55,186 nucleotides of DNA from an uncultured bacterium (lineage in GTDB: Bacteria > Krumholzibacteriota > Krumholzibacteriia > LZORAL124-64-63): assembly GCA_937910695.1 (NCBI GenBank), contig CALEMW010000106.1:1-55186 (forward strand). The letters are read 5' to 3'. The notes beneath the pieces were generated by a model, which made no database searches, had not been told where the DNA came from, and was given only the letters and a program-made list of their open reading frames with translations. Numbering within the stretch: position 1 is the stretch's first letter; every line of letters begins with the position of its first letter. A program made the position numbers and the translations under genes. Of this stretch, positions 8,969-15,786 are shown piece after piece.

Positions 8969-8996
8969 GAAGAGCCGGCGAACGCCGGCTCTTCGT
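8969..8996 (+). terminator. Hairpin terminator after the beta-helix gene
   Basis: Perfect 12-bp arms (8969-8980 and 8985-8996, core GAAGAGCCGGC) close a 4-nt loop, 20 bp after the stop codon. There is no long T-run. Confidence 0.6.
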
Positions 8997-9083
8997 GTGC
9001 AAGGATGAGCCTTGCCCGCCACGGCCCACTTGCCTACACTTGCGCCGCCCAGCCATCCAATGCCGAACCGACGGGAGACGACG

Positions 9084-9965
9084 ATGTTGAGCATGACGGG
9101 ATTCGGGATCGGCGAGGCCGCCGCCGGCGACTCAATGGTCTCGGTGGAACTTCGCGCGGTGAACCACCGCTTCCTGGATGTGGCCCTCAAGATTCCCTCG
9201 GCCCTGGCTAGCTTCGAGATCGACGTGCGCAACGTTCTGAAGGAGCGTGTGGCCCGCGGCCGCGTGAGCTGTCTGATCCAGATCGAACGTGAGACTTCGG
9301 TGGAGGGCTCCGCTGTAAGCGCCAAGGCTGCCGACCGCGCCTTAGCCACTCTCGAGATGCTGGCCGCCCGCATGGAGGCCGCCGGCCTGCCCCGGCCCCA
9401 ACCTTCGCTGGCCGATGTTCTGGCCGTGCCGGAGCTTTTCAGGGGGGAACAGGCCGAGGACGACGCCGAAGTTTTGCGCACCGCTCTGCTCGCAGCCCTG
9501 AACACCGCCGTCGACGGTCTGCAGATGATGAAATCAGCTGAAGGCGCCGAAACCGCTGCGGAACTGTGCAAGCGTCTCGATGCTGTGACCGTCCATCTCG
9601 CCAAGGTGAACGAGCTGGTGCCCCAGGCGCTTGAGGAGGCCCAGACCCGCCTCCGCGAACGCCTCGATACCCTTCTCGAAGGCTCTCTTGATCCCCAACG
9701 ACTGGCCCAGGAGGCTGCCATCCTGGTGGACAAGGGGAACATCAACGAGGAGTGCGAACGGCTTTCCTGTCATCTCGAGCAGGTCGCGGCAGCCGTCAAA
9801 GGCGGCGGGCAGGTGGCCAAGCGTCTGAACTTCCTGCTGCAGGAAATGCACCGCGAGGTCAACACCATGGGTTCGAAGACCCAGAACATGACCATCACCA
9901 ACAGCGTGATCGCCATGAAGGAAGAGGTCGAGTCCATGCGCGAACAGGTCCAGAACCTGGAGTAG
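9084..9965 (+). CDS. yicC: YicC-family endoribonuclease
   Basis: YicC proteins are RNA-cleaving or RNase-adaptor proteins of the YicC/YloC family. The start is the ATG at 9084, after GGGAG, because the family always begins with a short sequence like MLSMTGFG; the open frame from 9012 is an upstream extension. Conserved blocks are MTGFG, VELRAVNHRFLDV, the long central helical region, LAQEAAILVDKGNINEECERLSCHL and the terminal MHREVNTMGSKTQNMTITN. The 293 residues are the usual length. It is the first gene of a yicC-gmk-rpoZ-coaBC cluster that is widely conserved in bacteria, and gmk starts 4 bp after its stop. Confidence 0.93.
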   Translation: MLSMTGFGIGEAAAGDSMVSVELRAVNHRFLDVALKIPSALASFEIDVRNVLKERVARGRVSCLIQIERETSVEGSAVSAKAADRALATLEMLAARMEAAGLPRPQPSLADVLAVPELFRGEQAEDDAEVLRTALLAALNTAVDGLQMMKSAEGAETAAELCKRLDAVTVHLAKVNELVPQALEEAQTRLRERLDTLLEGSLDPQRLAQEAAILVDKGNINEECERLSCHLEQVAAAVKGGGQVAKRLNFLLQEMHREVNTMGSKTQNMTITNSVIAMKEEVESMREQVQNLE

Positions 9966-9969
9966 CCCC

Positions 9970-10557
9970 ATGATCGTCCTGATGTCGGGGCCCAGCGGGG
10001 CCGGTAAGAGCACCCTCGTCCGCACGCTCCTGGAGCGCGTGGAACGACTGAATTTCTCGGTGTCGACCACGACCCGTCCGATCCGCGCGGGCGAAACCGA
10101 AGGTGTGGACTACTATTTCGTGGACGACGCCGAATTCGACCGCCTCGTCGCCGCCGATTCCTTTGTGGAGTGGGCCCACGTCCACAAGCGACGCTACGGT
10201 ACACGCAAGGACCACGTGGCCGCCATGATCGAGCGGGGGGAGATTCCCCTGCTAGACCTCGATGTTCAGGGTGGCAAGAAGGTCATCGATCTGTATGGGG
10301 ACAAACTCGTTTCGATCTTCGTGTTCCCACCCTCCTGGGAGGAGTTGGAACGCCGACTGCGGGAGCGGGGCACCGATGCCGAAGAGGTCATCGACACGCG
10401 CCTCGGGAACGCCCGCTGGGAAGTGGATTACGCCAAACATTACCGTTATTGGGTTGTGAACGGCGATCGAGATGGGGCCTTGACTCGTCTGGAGGCGATC
10501 ATTCTCGCCGAATCCTGCCGCCGGGTACGGATTCCAGGATCTCCGCTAGAGGACTGA
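9970..10557 (+). CDS. gmk: Guanylate kinase
   Basis: Gmk phosphorylates GMP to GDP with ATP and so feeds GTP and (p)ppGpp pools. The P-loop GPSGAGKS spans residues 7-14, followed by the GMP-binding segment STTTRPIRAGETEGVDYYFV and the region FVEWAHVHKRRYGT that contacts the nucleobase. The length of 195 residues is typical. The gene follows yicC by 4 bp and precedes rpoZ, the standard order of this cluster. Confidence 0.96.
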   Translation: MIVLMSGPSGAGKSTLVRTLLERVERLNFSVSTTTRPIRAGETEGVDYYFVDDAEFDRLVAADSFVEWAHVHKRRYGTRKDHVAAMIERGEIPLLDLDVQGGKKVIDLYGDKLVSIFVFPPSWEELERRLRERGTDAEEVIDTRLGNARWEVDYAKHYRYWVVNGDRDGALTRLEAIILAESCRRVRIPGSPLED

Positions 10558-10560
10558 TCC

Positions 10561-10589
10561 TTGCCAAAATCGTTTTGTTGACCTACATT
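10561..10589 (+). promoter_or_regulatory. Possible promoter for rpoZ-coaBC-udg
   Basis: TTGCCA (10561-10566, 5/6 match to -35) is followed by a 17-bp spacer and TACATT (10584-10589, 4/6 match to -10). It starts just after the gmk stop and would give a leader of about 70 nt before rpoZ. Confidence 0.45.
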
Positions 10590-10664
10590 TTGCGGTTCCG
10601 GCCCGTACCGGCGGTGTCGCGGTATGCCGGCGACAATTTGGACTCCGACCCCCGAGAGGTGACC

Positions 10665-10904
10665 ATGACCTACATCCGACGCAAGGATGTCACGGACGTC
10701 ATCCCCAACAAGTTCGAGGCCATCAAGGTCGCGGCCCTTGAGGCGCGCCGCTTGAACGACCGCGCACGCACCCTGGGCGTCGCTCTGCCCGGCAAGCTCA
10801 CCTCGACCGCGGTCCAGCGGCTGATCGACGGCAAGATCGATCACTACGACCAGCGCGATCGCCTGCGCCAGCTCCTGGAGGAGAACGAGCAGGTCGAGGA
10901 GTAG
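10665..10904 (+). CDS. rpoZ: DNA-directed RNA polymerase subunit omega
   Basis: Omega assists folding of the beta-prime subunit and assembly of RNA polymerase. The open frame extends upstream into gmk, but the ATG at 10665 follows GAGAGGTGACC and gives a normal 79-residue omega. The core NKFEAIKVAALEARRLND matches the omega signature (conserved Arg-Arg-Leu-Asn after a helix that starts NKFE). Its place between gmk and coaBC supports the call. The C-terminal acidic tail (LLEENEQVEE) is common in the family. Confidence 0.88.
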   Translation: MTYIRRKDVTDVIPNKFEAIKVAALEARRLNDRARTLGVALPGKLTSTAVQRLIDGKIDHYDQRDRLRQLLEENEQVEE

Positions 10905-10908
10905 GGCC

Positions 10909-12198
10909 ATGACTACGGTCGGCGTTCCCCAGAACGTTCAGCTGCCCAGAAACATATTGCTGATGGTGACCGGCGGCATCGCCGCCTACAAGACGTGCTT
11001 CCTCGCCCGCCTGCTCGTGCAGGCGGGCTTTTCCGTACGCTGCGCCATGACCGAGTCGGCGCAACGCTTCGTGGGTCCGGTGACCATGCGCTCGCTGACG
11101 GGTCACGGCGTGGCCACCGACCTGTGGGGCGAGGGCGATACCGACCCCCTCGACCACGTCGACTTCGCCCGCTGGGCCGACATTGCGGTCGTAGCGCCAG
11201 CCACCGCGAATCTGCTGGGCAAGGCCGCCAACGGCATCGCCGACGACATCGTGACCACCCTGCTGTTGGCCTTCGACGGTCCCTTGGTCCTGGCGCCCGC
11301 CATGAACGACGCCATGTGGCGTCACCCGGCGACCCGGGCCAACCTCGACCAGCTCCGCACACGGGGAGCCCATGTGGTCGAACCGGGTACAGGCTGGCTG
11401 GCTTGCGGCGTGGTGGCCGAGGGGCGCATGGCGGAGCCGGAGGAGATCCTCGCCCGTGTTGTCGCCCTGGCGCAGGCCCTGCCCGTCCGGAGCGAAGCCG
11501 AACGCGCCGCACTGCAACCGACGGGTCCCCTGTCCGGCAAGCGGGTCCTGGTGACCGCCGGGCCCACCCGCGAGCCCATCGACGCGATCCGCTACATCAC
11601 CAACCGTTCGACCGGATCGTTCGGTTTCGCTTTGGCCTATGAGGCGGCGGCTCTGGGAGCCGAGGTCGTACTCGTGCATGGGCCGGTCGTCGCACCTGTC
11701 CCGCGGGGCATCGGCGATGTGGTCGCCGTGGAGACATCCTCCGAAATGGCGGCTGCCGTCCGCGACCATCTCCAGGACAGCGACCTGCTGATCATGGCTG
11801 CGGCTGTGGCCGACTTTACGCCGGTCGCGCCGGTAGAGGGCAAACTGAAGAAGGAATCCCTGGGAACGTCGTGGAACGTGGCGATGATGCGCACCACCGA
11901 CATCCTGGCCGAGATCGTGGGCCGACACCGTCCCGCTGGGTTGAAGGTCGTGGGCTTCGCCCTCGAAACCGAAGATCTCCTCGAGCGAGCCGCTGCCAAG
12001 ATGCGTGCTAAAGGCATGGACTGCGTCGTGGCCAACAACCCCACCGGCGACCAAGGCAGTTTTGGCGATGGTGCCCACCGTGTCTGGCTCCTCGGTTCCG
12101 ACGGTGTGATCTGGGACAGCGGTTCGTCGGATAAGGCGCGCATCGCCCACGGCCTGATGGAGCAACTCATTCCCTTGCTGGATGGAGACGAGGCGTGA
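10909..12198 (+). CDS. coaBC: Bifunctional phosphopantothenoylcysteine decarboxylase / phosphopantothenate-cysteine ligase
   Basis: CoaBC joins cysteine to 4'-phosphopantothenate and decarboxylates the product to 4'-phosphopantetheine on the route to coenzyme A. The N-terminal CoaC flavoprotein half (about 10-190) shows VTGGIAAYK, the PAMNDAMW motif and the flap GWLACGVVAEGRM with its catalytic Cys. The C-terminal CoaB half (about 200-429) starts LVTAGPTREPIDAIRYITNR and includes the KLKKE motif and the ADFTP segment. The 429 residues are the normal fused length. The stop overlaps the GTG start of the next gene (GTGA), so translation is probably coupled. Confidence 0.96.
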   Translation: MTTVGVPQNVQLPRNILLMVTGGIAAYKTCFLARLLVQAGFSVRCAMTESAQRFVGPVTMRSLTGHGVATDLWGEGDTDPLDHVDFARWADIAVVAPATANLLGKAANGIADDIVTTLLLAFDGPLVLAPAMNDAMWRHPATRANLDQLRTRGAHVVEPGTGWLACGVVAEGRMAEPEEILARVVALAQALPVRSEAERAALQPTGPLSGKRVLVTAGPTREPIDAIRYITNRSTGSFGFALAYEAAALGAEVVLVHGPVVAPVPRGIGDVVAVETSSEMAAAVRDHLQDSDLLIMAAAVADFTPVAPVEGKLKKESLGTSWNVAMMRTTDILAEIVGRHRPAGLKVVGFALETEDLLERAAAKMRAKGMDCVVANNPTGDQGSFGDGAHRVWLLGSDGVIWDSGSSDKARIAHGLMEQLIPLLDGDEA

Positions 12199-13076
12199 GC
12201 GATTCGATTCAGGATGTGACCCGGGATCTGGCCCGTTTCGTGAGACAGCAGCAGGAAGAAGGCGTGGAGTGGTATCTGGACGAGGGCGAGCCGACGGTCT
12301 CCGCTCCGGTCGTAGTGCCCCCGGCCGAACAGGCAACGGTCCATCCTGCGGCAGTCCCCGCCGAGTCCGCTCCACCCGTCGACGCCGCCAAGACTCGGCG
12401 TGAGAACGAGTTCCGGCAGCATTGCGAACTCTTCGTCGCTTCGACCCTCGCCCTGATCGAACAGAACGATCCGCCCGATGCAGATGCCACGGTTCCGCAG
12501 ACCCGTGAACAAAAGGCCACATCCCTCGCCGAAGTCGCCGCCGAAGTCGCCGTGTGCGAAGCCTGCAAGCTGCATCCTACACGTACCAGGACTGTATTCG
12601 GCGTCGGCGACCCCGACGCGAATCTGGTGTTCATCGGCGAGGCTCCGGGACGCAACGAAGACGAACAGGGTGAGCCCTTCGTGGGGCGGGCCGGCAAACT
12701 GCTCACCGACATCCTCAAGGCCATCGGCTTCGACCGTGACGATGTGTATATCTGCAACATCCTGAAGTGCCGTCCGCCAGAGAACCGCGATCCCGAAGCT
12801 GACGAGGTCCGGGAATGCGAACCCTACCTCAAACGCCAGCTCGCGATCATCGAGCCCAAGGTGATCTGCTGTCTGGGACGTCATGCCGCCATGACCCTGC
12901 TGCAGACCAAGGCCTCGCTGAAGTCCATGCGCGAGACGGTGCACTTCTACGAGGGCGTGCCGGTCATGGCGACCTTCCATCCCGCCGCCCTGCTTCGCAA
13001 TCCGAACTGGAAAAAGGATACTTGGGACGACGTGCGCAAGCTGAAGGCTCTGCACGACGCTCTGAACATCAAGTAG
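12195..13076 (+). CDS. Type-4 (Fe-S) uracil-DNA glycosylase
   Basis: This enzyme removes uracil from DNA. The catalytic domain (about 110-293) shows the family-4 motifs [23 protein letters not shown] and the later HPAALLRNP. The [4Fe-4S] ligands are visible as Cys121 and Cys124 (CEAC), Cys192 in [11 protein letters not shown] and Cys208. At 293 residues it is about 90 longer than many family members because of a low-complexity, Pro/Ala/Val-rich N-terminal stretch. The same layout is common in DNA-polymerase-bacteriophage-type annotations of this family, which are historical misnomers. The start is a GTG overlapping the coaBC stop by 4 bp. Confidence 0.9.
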   Translation: MSDSIQDVTRDLARFVRQQQEEGVEWYLDEGEPTVSAPVVVPPAEQATVHPAAVPAESAPPVDAAKTRRENEFRQHCELFVASTLALIEQNDPPDADATVPQTREQKATSLAEVAAEVAVCEACKLHPTRTRTVFGVGDPDANLVFIGEAPGRNEDEQGEPFVGRAGKLLTDILKAIGFDRDDVYICNILKCRPPENRDPEADEVRECEPYLKRQLAIIEPKVICCLGRHAAMTLLQTKASLKSMRETVHFYEGVPVMATFHPAALLRNPNWKKDTWDDVRKLKALHDALNIK

Positions 13077-13217
13077 TGTGGTGTACGAACGGCCTATGGA
13101 TGCCTTGCTGAAGGTGTTCATGCATGTCGAAGTGCTGCTCGGGTCGCCCAGCATTGGCTATTTACTCTATGGTCTTGGTGAGCTGAGAGTTGGCAATGGG
13201 GAGTAGACGAGGGCTGG

Positions 13218-14105
13218 TCATGGGGCTTTGGAGGAAACGATGACGGGAAACTCCAACCGCTCGTCACAACCTGTGATGGGTGGATGGAAGGCCGGGGCGA
13301 CGAGCCCGGCCACCGCGAGCAACTCCACCATCTCCTGATCACTCCAGGCGCGATGACACTGGGTGAAGCGCCTGATCCCGCCGGTCACCGTATCGAGGAT
13401 CCAGTGGTCGTTGATTTCCGACCGCGTGTCCTCGTCCCAATGATACTCCTGAAGCCAGAGCTGGGGGCCGTCGTGAAAGACAGAACCCTCGACGGCCTGC
13501 CATTCCTGAACGCTTTCCTTGAGGAAAAGGTCTTCGGGCTGGTACTCAAGAACGCAGATCCCGCCGGGGCGGAGAGCCCGGCTCATGGCGCTGAGCACGT
13601 TGTGGGCGGCATCGGGCGGAAAGGCATGAAACTCGCCGAACCAGAGTGTCACCAGGTCGAACTTGCCGATCTCGTCGAAGAGGTCGTCGTTCAAGGTGCA
13701 TACGTCGGCTTCCAGAAAGCCACAGCTCAGCTTGGTAGCCTCGGCGGTGGCGACGGCGTGATGGATGGCCGCAGGAGAGAAGTCGATGCCGAAGGCGTCG
13801 TGACCGCGGCGGGCCAGTTCGTGGCAGTAGAATCCTGGCCCGCAGGTGAGGTCGAGCACGCGCAGGGCCTCGTGATCGCCGAAGTTGGCGGCGGCGATGT
13901 CCAGCAGCCAATCCACGTGCCGCTTGATGATCTTGAAGCTGCGGCTGGCCATGTGGGTGTTCTGGTCGAGGTGCACCGCGAGGAAGCGGCGGCTCAGGTC
14001 GGGATCGTTCCAGGGGATCTTGACACCATCGACCCAAGGGGTCGCAGGACGTTGGACGTCGGCGAGTTCACGCCAGCTGTTCAGGAGTTTTCCACCGTCG
14101 TTCAT
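13218..14105 (-). CDS. Class I SAM-dependent methyltransferase
   Basis: The open frame begins at 14261, but the ATG at 14105 has a strong Shine-Dalgarno (GGAAGGAGACA) and gives a 295-residue protein. The SAM site is LRVLDLTCGPGFYCHELARRG (motif I), followed by an acidic loop FGIDFSP, GFLEADVCTL and FDLVTLWFGEFHAFPP (motif IV region); LRPGGICVLEYQ is the usual post-motif strand. The N-terminal segment DVQRPATPWVDGVKIPWNDPDLSRRFL and the phrase HLDQNTHMASR are seen in a family of bacterial methyltransferases of unknown substrate. It converges on udg and diverges from dnaB. I cannot assign the substrate. Confidence 0.8.
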   Translation of the reverse strand: MNDGGKLLNSWRELADVQRPATPWVDGVKIPWNDPDLSRRFLAVHLDQNTHMASRSFKIIKRHVDWLLDIAAANFGDHEALRVLDLTCGPGFYCHELARRGHDAFGIDFSPAAIHHAVATAEATKLSCGFLEADVCTLNDDLFDEIGKFDLVTLWFGEFHAFPPDAAHNVLSAMSRALRPGGICVLEYQPEDLFLKESVQEWQAVEGSVFHDGPQLWLQEYHWDEDTRSEINDHWILDTVTGGIRRFTQCHRAWSDQEMVELLAVAGLVAPAFHPPITGCDERLEFPVIVSSKAP

Positions 14106-14189
14106 CCACTGTCTCCTTCCGGAGGCGGTCGAGGGCATCTTATGTGCAAACAAGGAGTTCCGGAGATCAATATCAACGGAACCAGATGA

Positions 14190-14262
14190 ATATCCACAAA
14201 CATCGCTGGTTTTCCACCAGCTGTCCACAGCTGAGGCGGGACTTATCCTCTCCTTGTCCACA
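14190..14262 (+). other. Cluster of DnaA-box-like 9-mers upstream of dnaB
   Basis: Three 9-mers in the same orientation resemble the DnaA box TT[AG]TCCACA: ATATCCACA (14190-14198, one mismatch), CTGTCCACA (14221-14229, one mismatch) and TTGTCCACA (14254-14262, exact for the high-GC variant). A weaker copy, TTTTCCACC, lies at 14210-14218. The middle box sits in a perfect palindrome of AGCTGT and ACAGCT around CC (14219-14232). The stretch is in the 273-bp divergent region between the methyltransferase and dnaB. Confidence 0.45.
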
Positions 14263-14302
14263 CCTCGTCCCCATGAATCGGGCCACCGTGCCGTCGGGAG
14301 GC

Positions 14303-14331
14303 TTGGTCGGTATGGAACGATGGGTTACAGT
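14303..14331 (+). promoter_or_regulatory. Possible promoter of dnaB
   Basis: TTGGTC (14303-14308) and TACAGT (14326-14331) are separated by 17 bp, and the start codon is 48 bp further on. Both boxes are weak matches, so this is tentative. Confidence 0.35.
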
Positions 14332-14378
14332 ACGGGATTCTCCGCGACGAACCTGTCGCAAACCCGAAAGGACGACCC

Positions 14379-15737
14379 TTGGAACAGGCCCTGCGACAGT
14401 ACGATCACCAAGGCGGCCCCGCTCATCGTTTGCCGCCCCAGAATCTCGACGCCGAACGCGCGATTCTGGGCGCCGTCATGCTCGACCGCGATGCCATCGC
14501 CGTGGCCCTTGAGGATGTGCAGGCTGAAGACTTCTACCGCCGCGAGAACCGCTTGCTGTTCGAGATCATGTGCCGCATGTACGAGAGCGACCAAGCCATC
14601 GATGCCATTACCCTGGCCGAGGAACTCGAGCGGGAGAAGCAGCTCGACAGGATCGGCGGTACCGATTATCTCGGCCTGTTGCTTTCGACCACGACCTCCG
14701 CCGCCAACGTGGCCTACCATGCCAGGATCGTGCGCGAGAAGGCCATCCTGAGGCGGCTGATCAGCACGGCCAACGAGATCGCCGCCGACGCGACCGAGGG
14801 CGTCGAGGAAACCGATGTAATCCTCGACCAAGCCCAGACCAAGATCTACTCCATCGCCGAGACGCGGCAGACCCAGGCCTTCGCCGCGGTCAAAGACGTG
14901 GTCCCCGAAACCTTCAAGCGGATCGAAGAAGCGTTCCGCAACAAGAGCGATGTTACCGGCGTGCGCACCCACTTCGCTGACTTGGACCGCATGACCGCAG
15001 GCTTGCAGAAGTCCGACCTGCTGATCCTCGCCGCCAGGCCGTCCATGGGCAAGACGACCCTCGCCTTGAACATCGCCTACAATGTGGCGGTCAAAGAAGA
15101 GGTGCCCGTCGCGATCTTCAGTCTGGAGATGGCCAAGGAACAGCTTGTGATGCGCATGCTGTGTTCGAGCGGCGGTTTCAACAACCACGACATCCGCAAG
15201 GGGCAGGTCAAGCCGGAGGAATGGCCCAAGTTGACCGAGGCCTGCAGCCGGTTGTCGAAGGCGCCCATCTTCATCGACGACAGCAGCGGCATCTCGGTGC
15301 TGGAGATGAAGGCCAAGGCGCGGCGTCTGAAGCAGCAGCACGGCATCGGGCTGATCGTCATCGACTACATGCAGCTGATGACCGCCGCGTCGAAATCCGA
15401 GAACCGCCAGCAGGAGATCTCCTTCATCAGCCGGAACCTCAAGGGCATGGCCAAGGATCTCGACGTTCCCGTCGTCGCTCTGAGTCAGCTTTCACGCGCG
15501 GTGGAGAGCCGCGGCGACCACAAGCCCATGCTCTCGGACCTGCGCGAGTCGGGTTCGATCGAGCAGGACGCCGACGTGGTCATGTTCATTTTCCGCGAGG
15601 AATACTACAAGCCGGAGGACGAGTCGGTCCGCAACCTGGCGACGGTCATCGTCGGCAAGCAGCGCAACGGCCCCATCGGGCAGTTCGATCTCCACTTCCA
15701 CAAGGCGTTCACCAGGTTCGGAGATCTCAAGCGTTGA
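14379..15737 (+). CDS. dnaB: Replicative DNA helicase DnaB
   Basis: DnaB is the hexameric helicase that unwinds DNA at the replication fork. The start is a TTG at 14379, preceded by AAAGGACG; the protein is then 452 residues, as expected. The N-terminal domain begins PPQNLDAERAILGAVMLD, the typical DnaB opening. The RecA-like C-terminal domain has Walker A ARPSMGKTTLALN, the SLEM motif IFSLEMAKEQL, Walker B LIVIDYMQLM, and later motifs LSQLSRAVESR and ADVVMFIFREEYY. There is no intein. Upstream DnaA-box-like sites suggest control by DnaA or closeness to an origin. Confidence 0.97.
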   Translation: MEQALRQYDHQGGPAHRLPPQNLDAERAILGAVMLDRDAIAVALEDVQAEDFYRRENRLLFEIMCRMYESDQAIDAITLAEELEREKQLDRIGGTDYLGLLLSTTTSAANVAYHARIVREKAILRRLISTANEIAADATEGVEETDVILDQAQTKIYSIAETRQTQAFAAVKDVVPETFKRIEEAFRNKSDVTGVRTHFADLDRMTAGLQKSDLLILAARPSMGKTTLALNIAYNVAVKEEVPVAIFSLEMAKEQLVMRMLCSSGGFNNHDIRKGQVKPEEWPKLTEACSRLSKAPIFIDDSSGISVLEMKAKARRLKQQHGIGLIVIDYMQLMTAASKSENRQQEISFISRNLKGMAKDLDVPVVALSQLSRAVESRGDHKPMLSDLRESGSIEQDADVVMFIFREEYYKPEDESVRNLATVIVGKQRNGPIGQFDLHFHKAFTRFGDLKR

Positions 15738-15739
15738 AA

Positions 15740-15766
15740 CGCTCCGCCGCTGTCTGAGGCGGGGCG
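15740..15766. terminator. Hairpin between convergent dnaB and histidine kinase genes
   Basis: The 9-bp arms CGCTCCGCC (15740-15748) and GGCGGGGCG (15758-15766) pair with one G-U and enclose a 9-nt loop, directly after the dnaB stop and before the end of the convergent kinase gene. Confidence 0.45.
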
Positions 15767-15786
15767 CTGAACTGGGTCCGGTTCAT

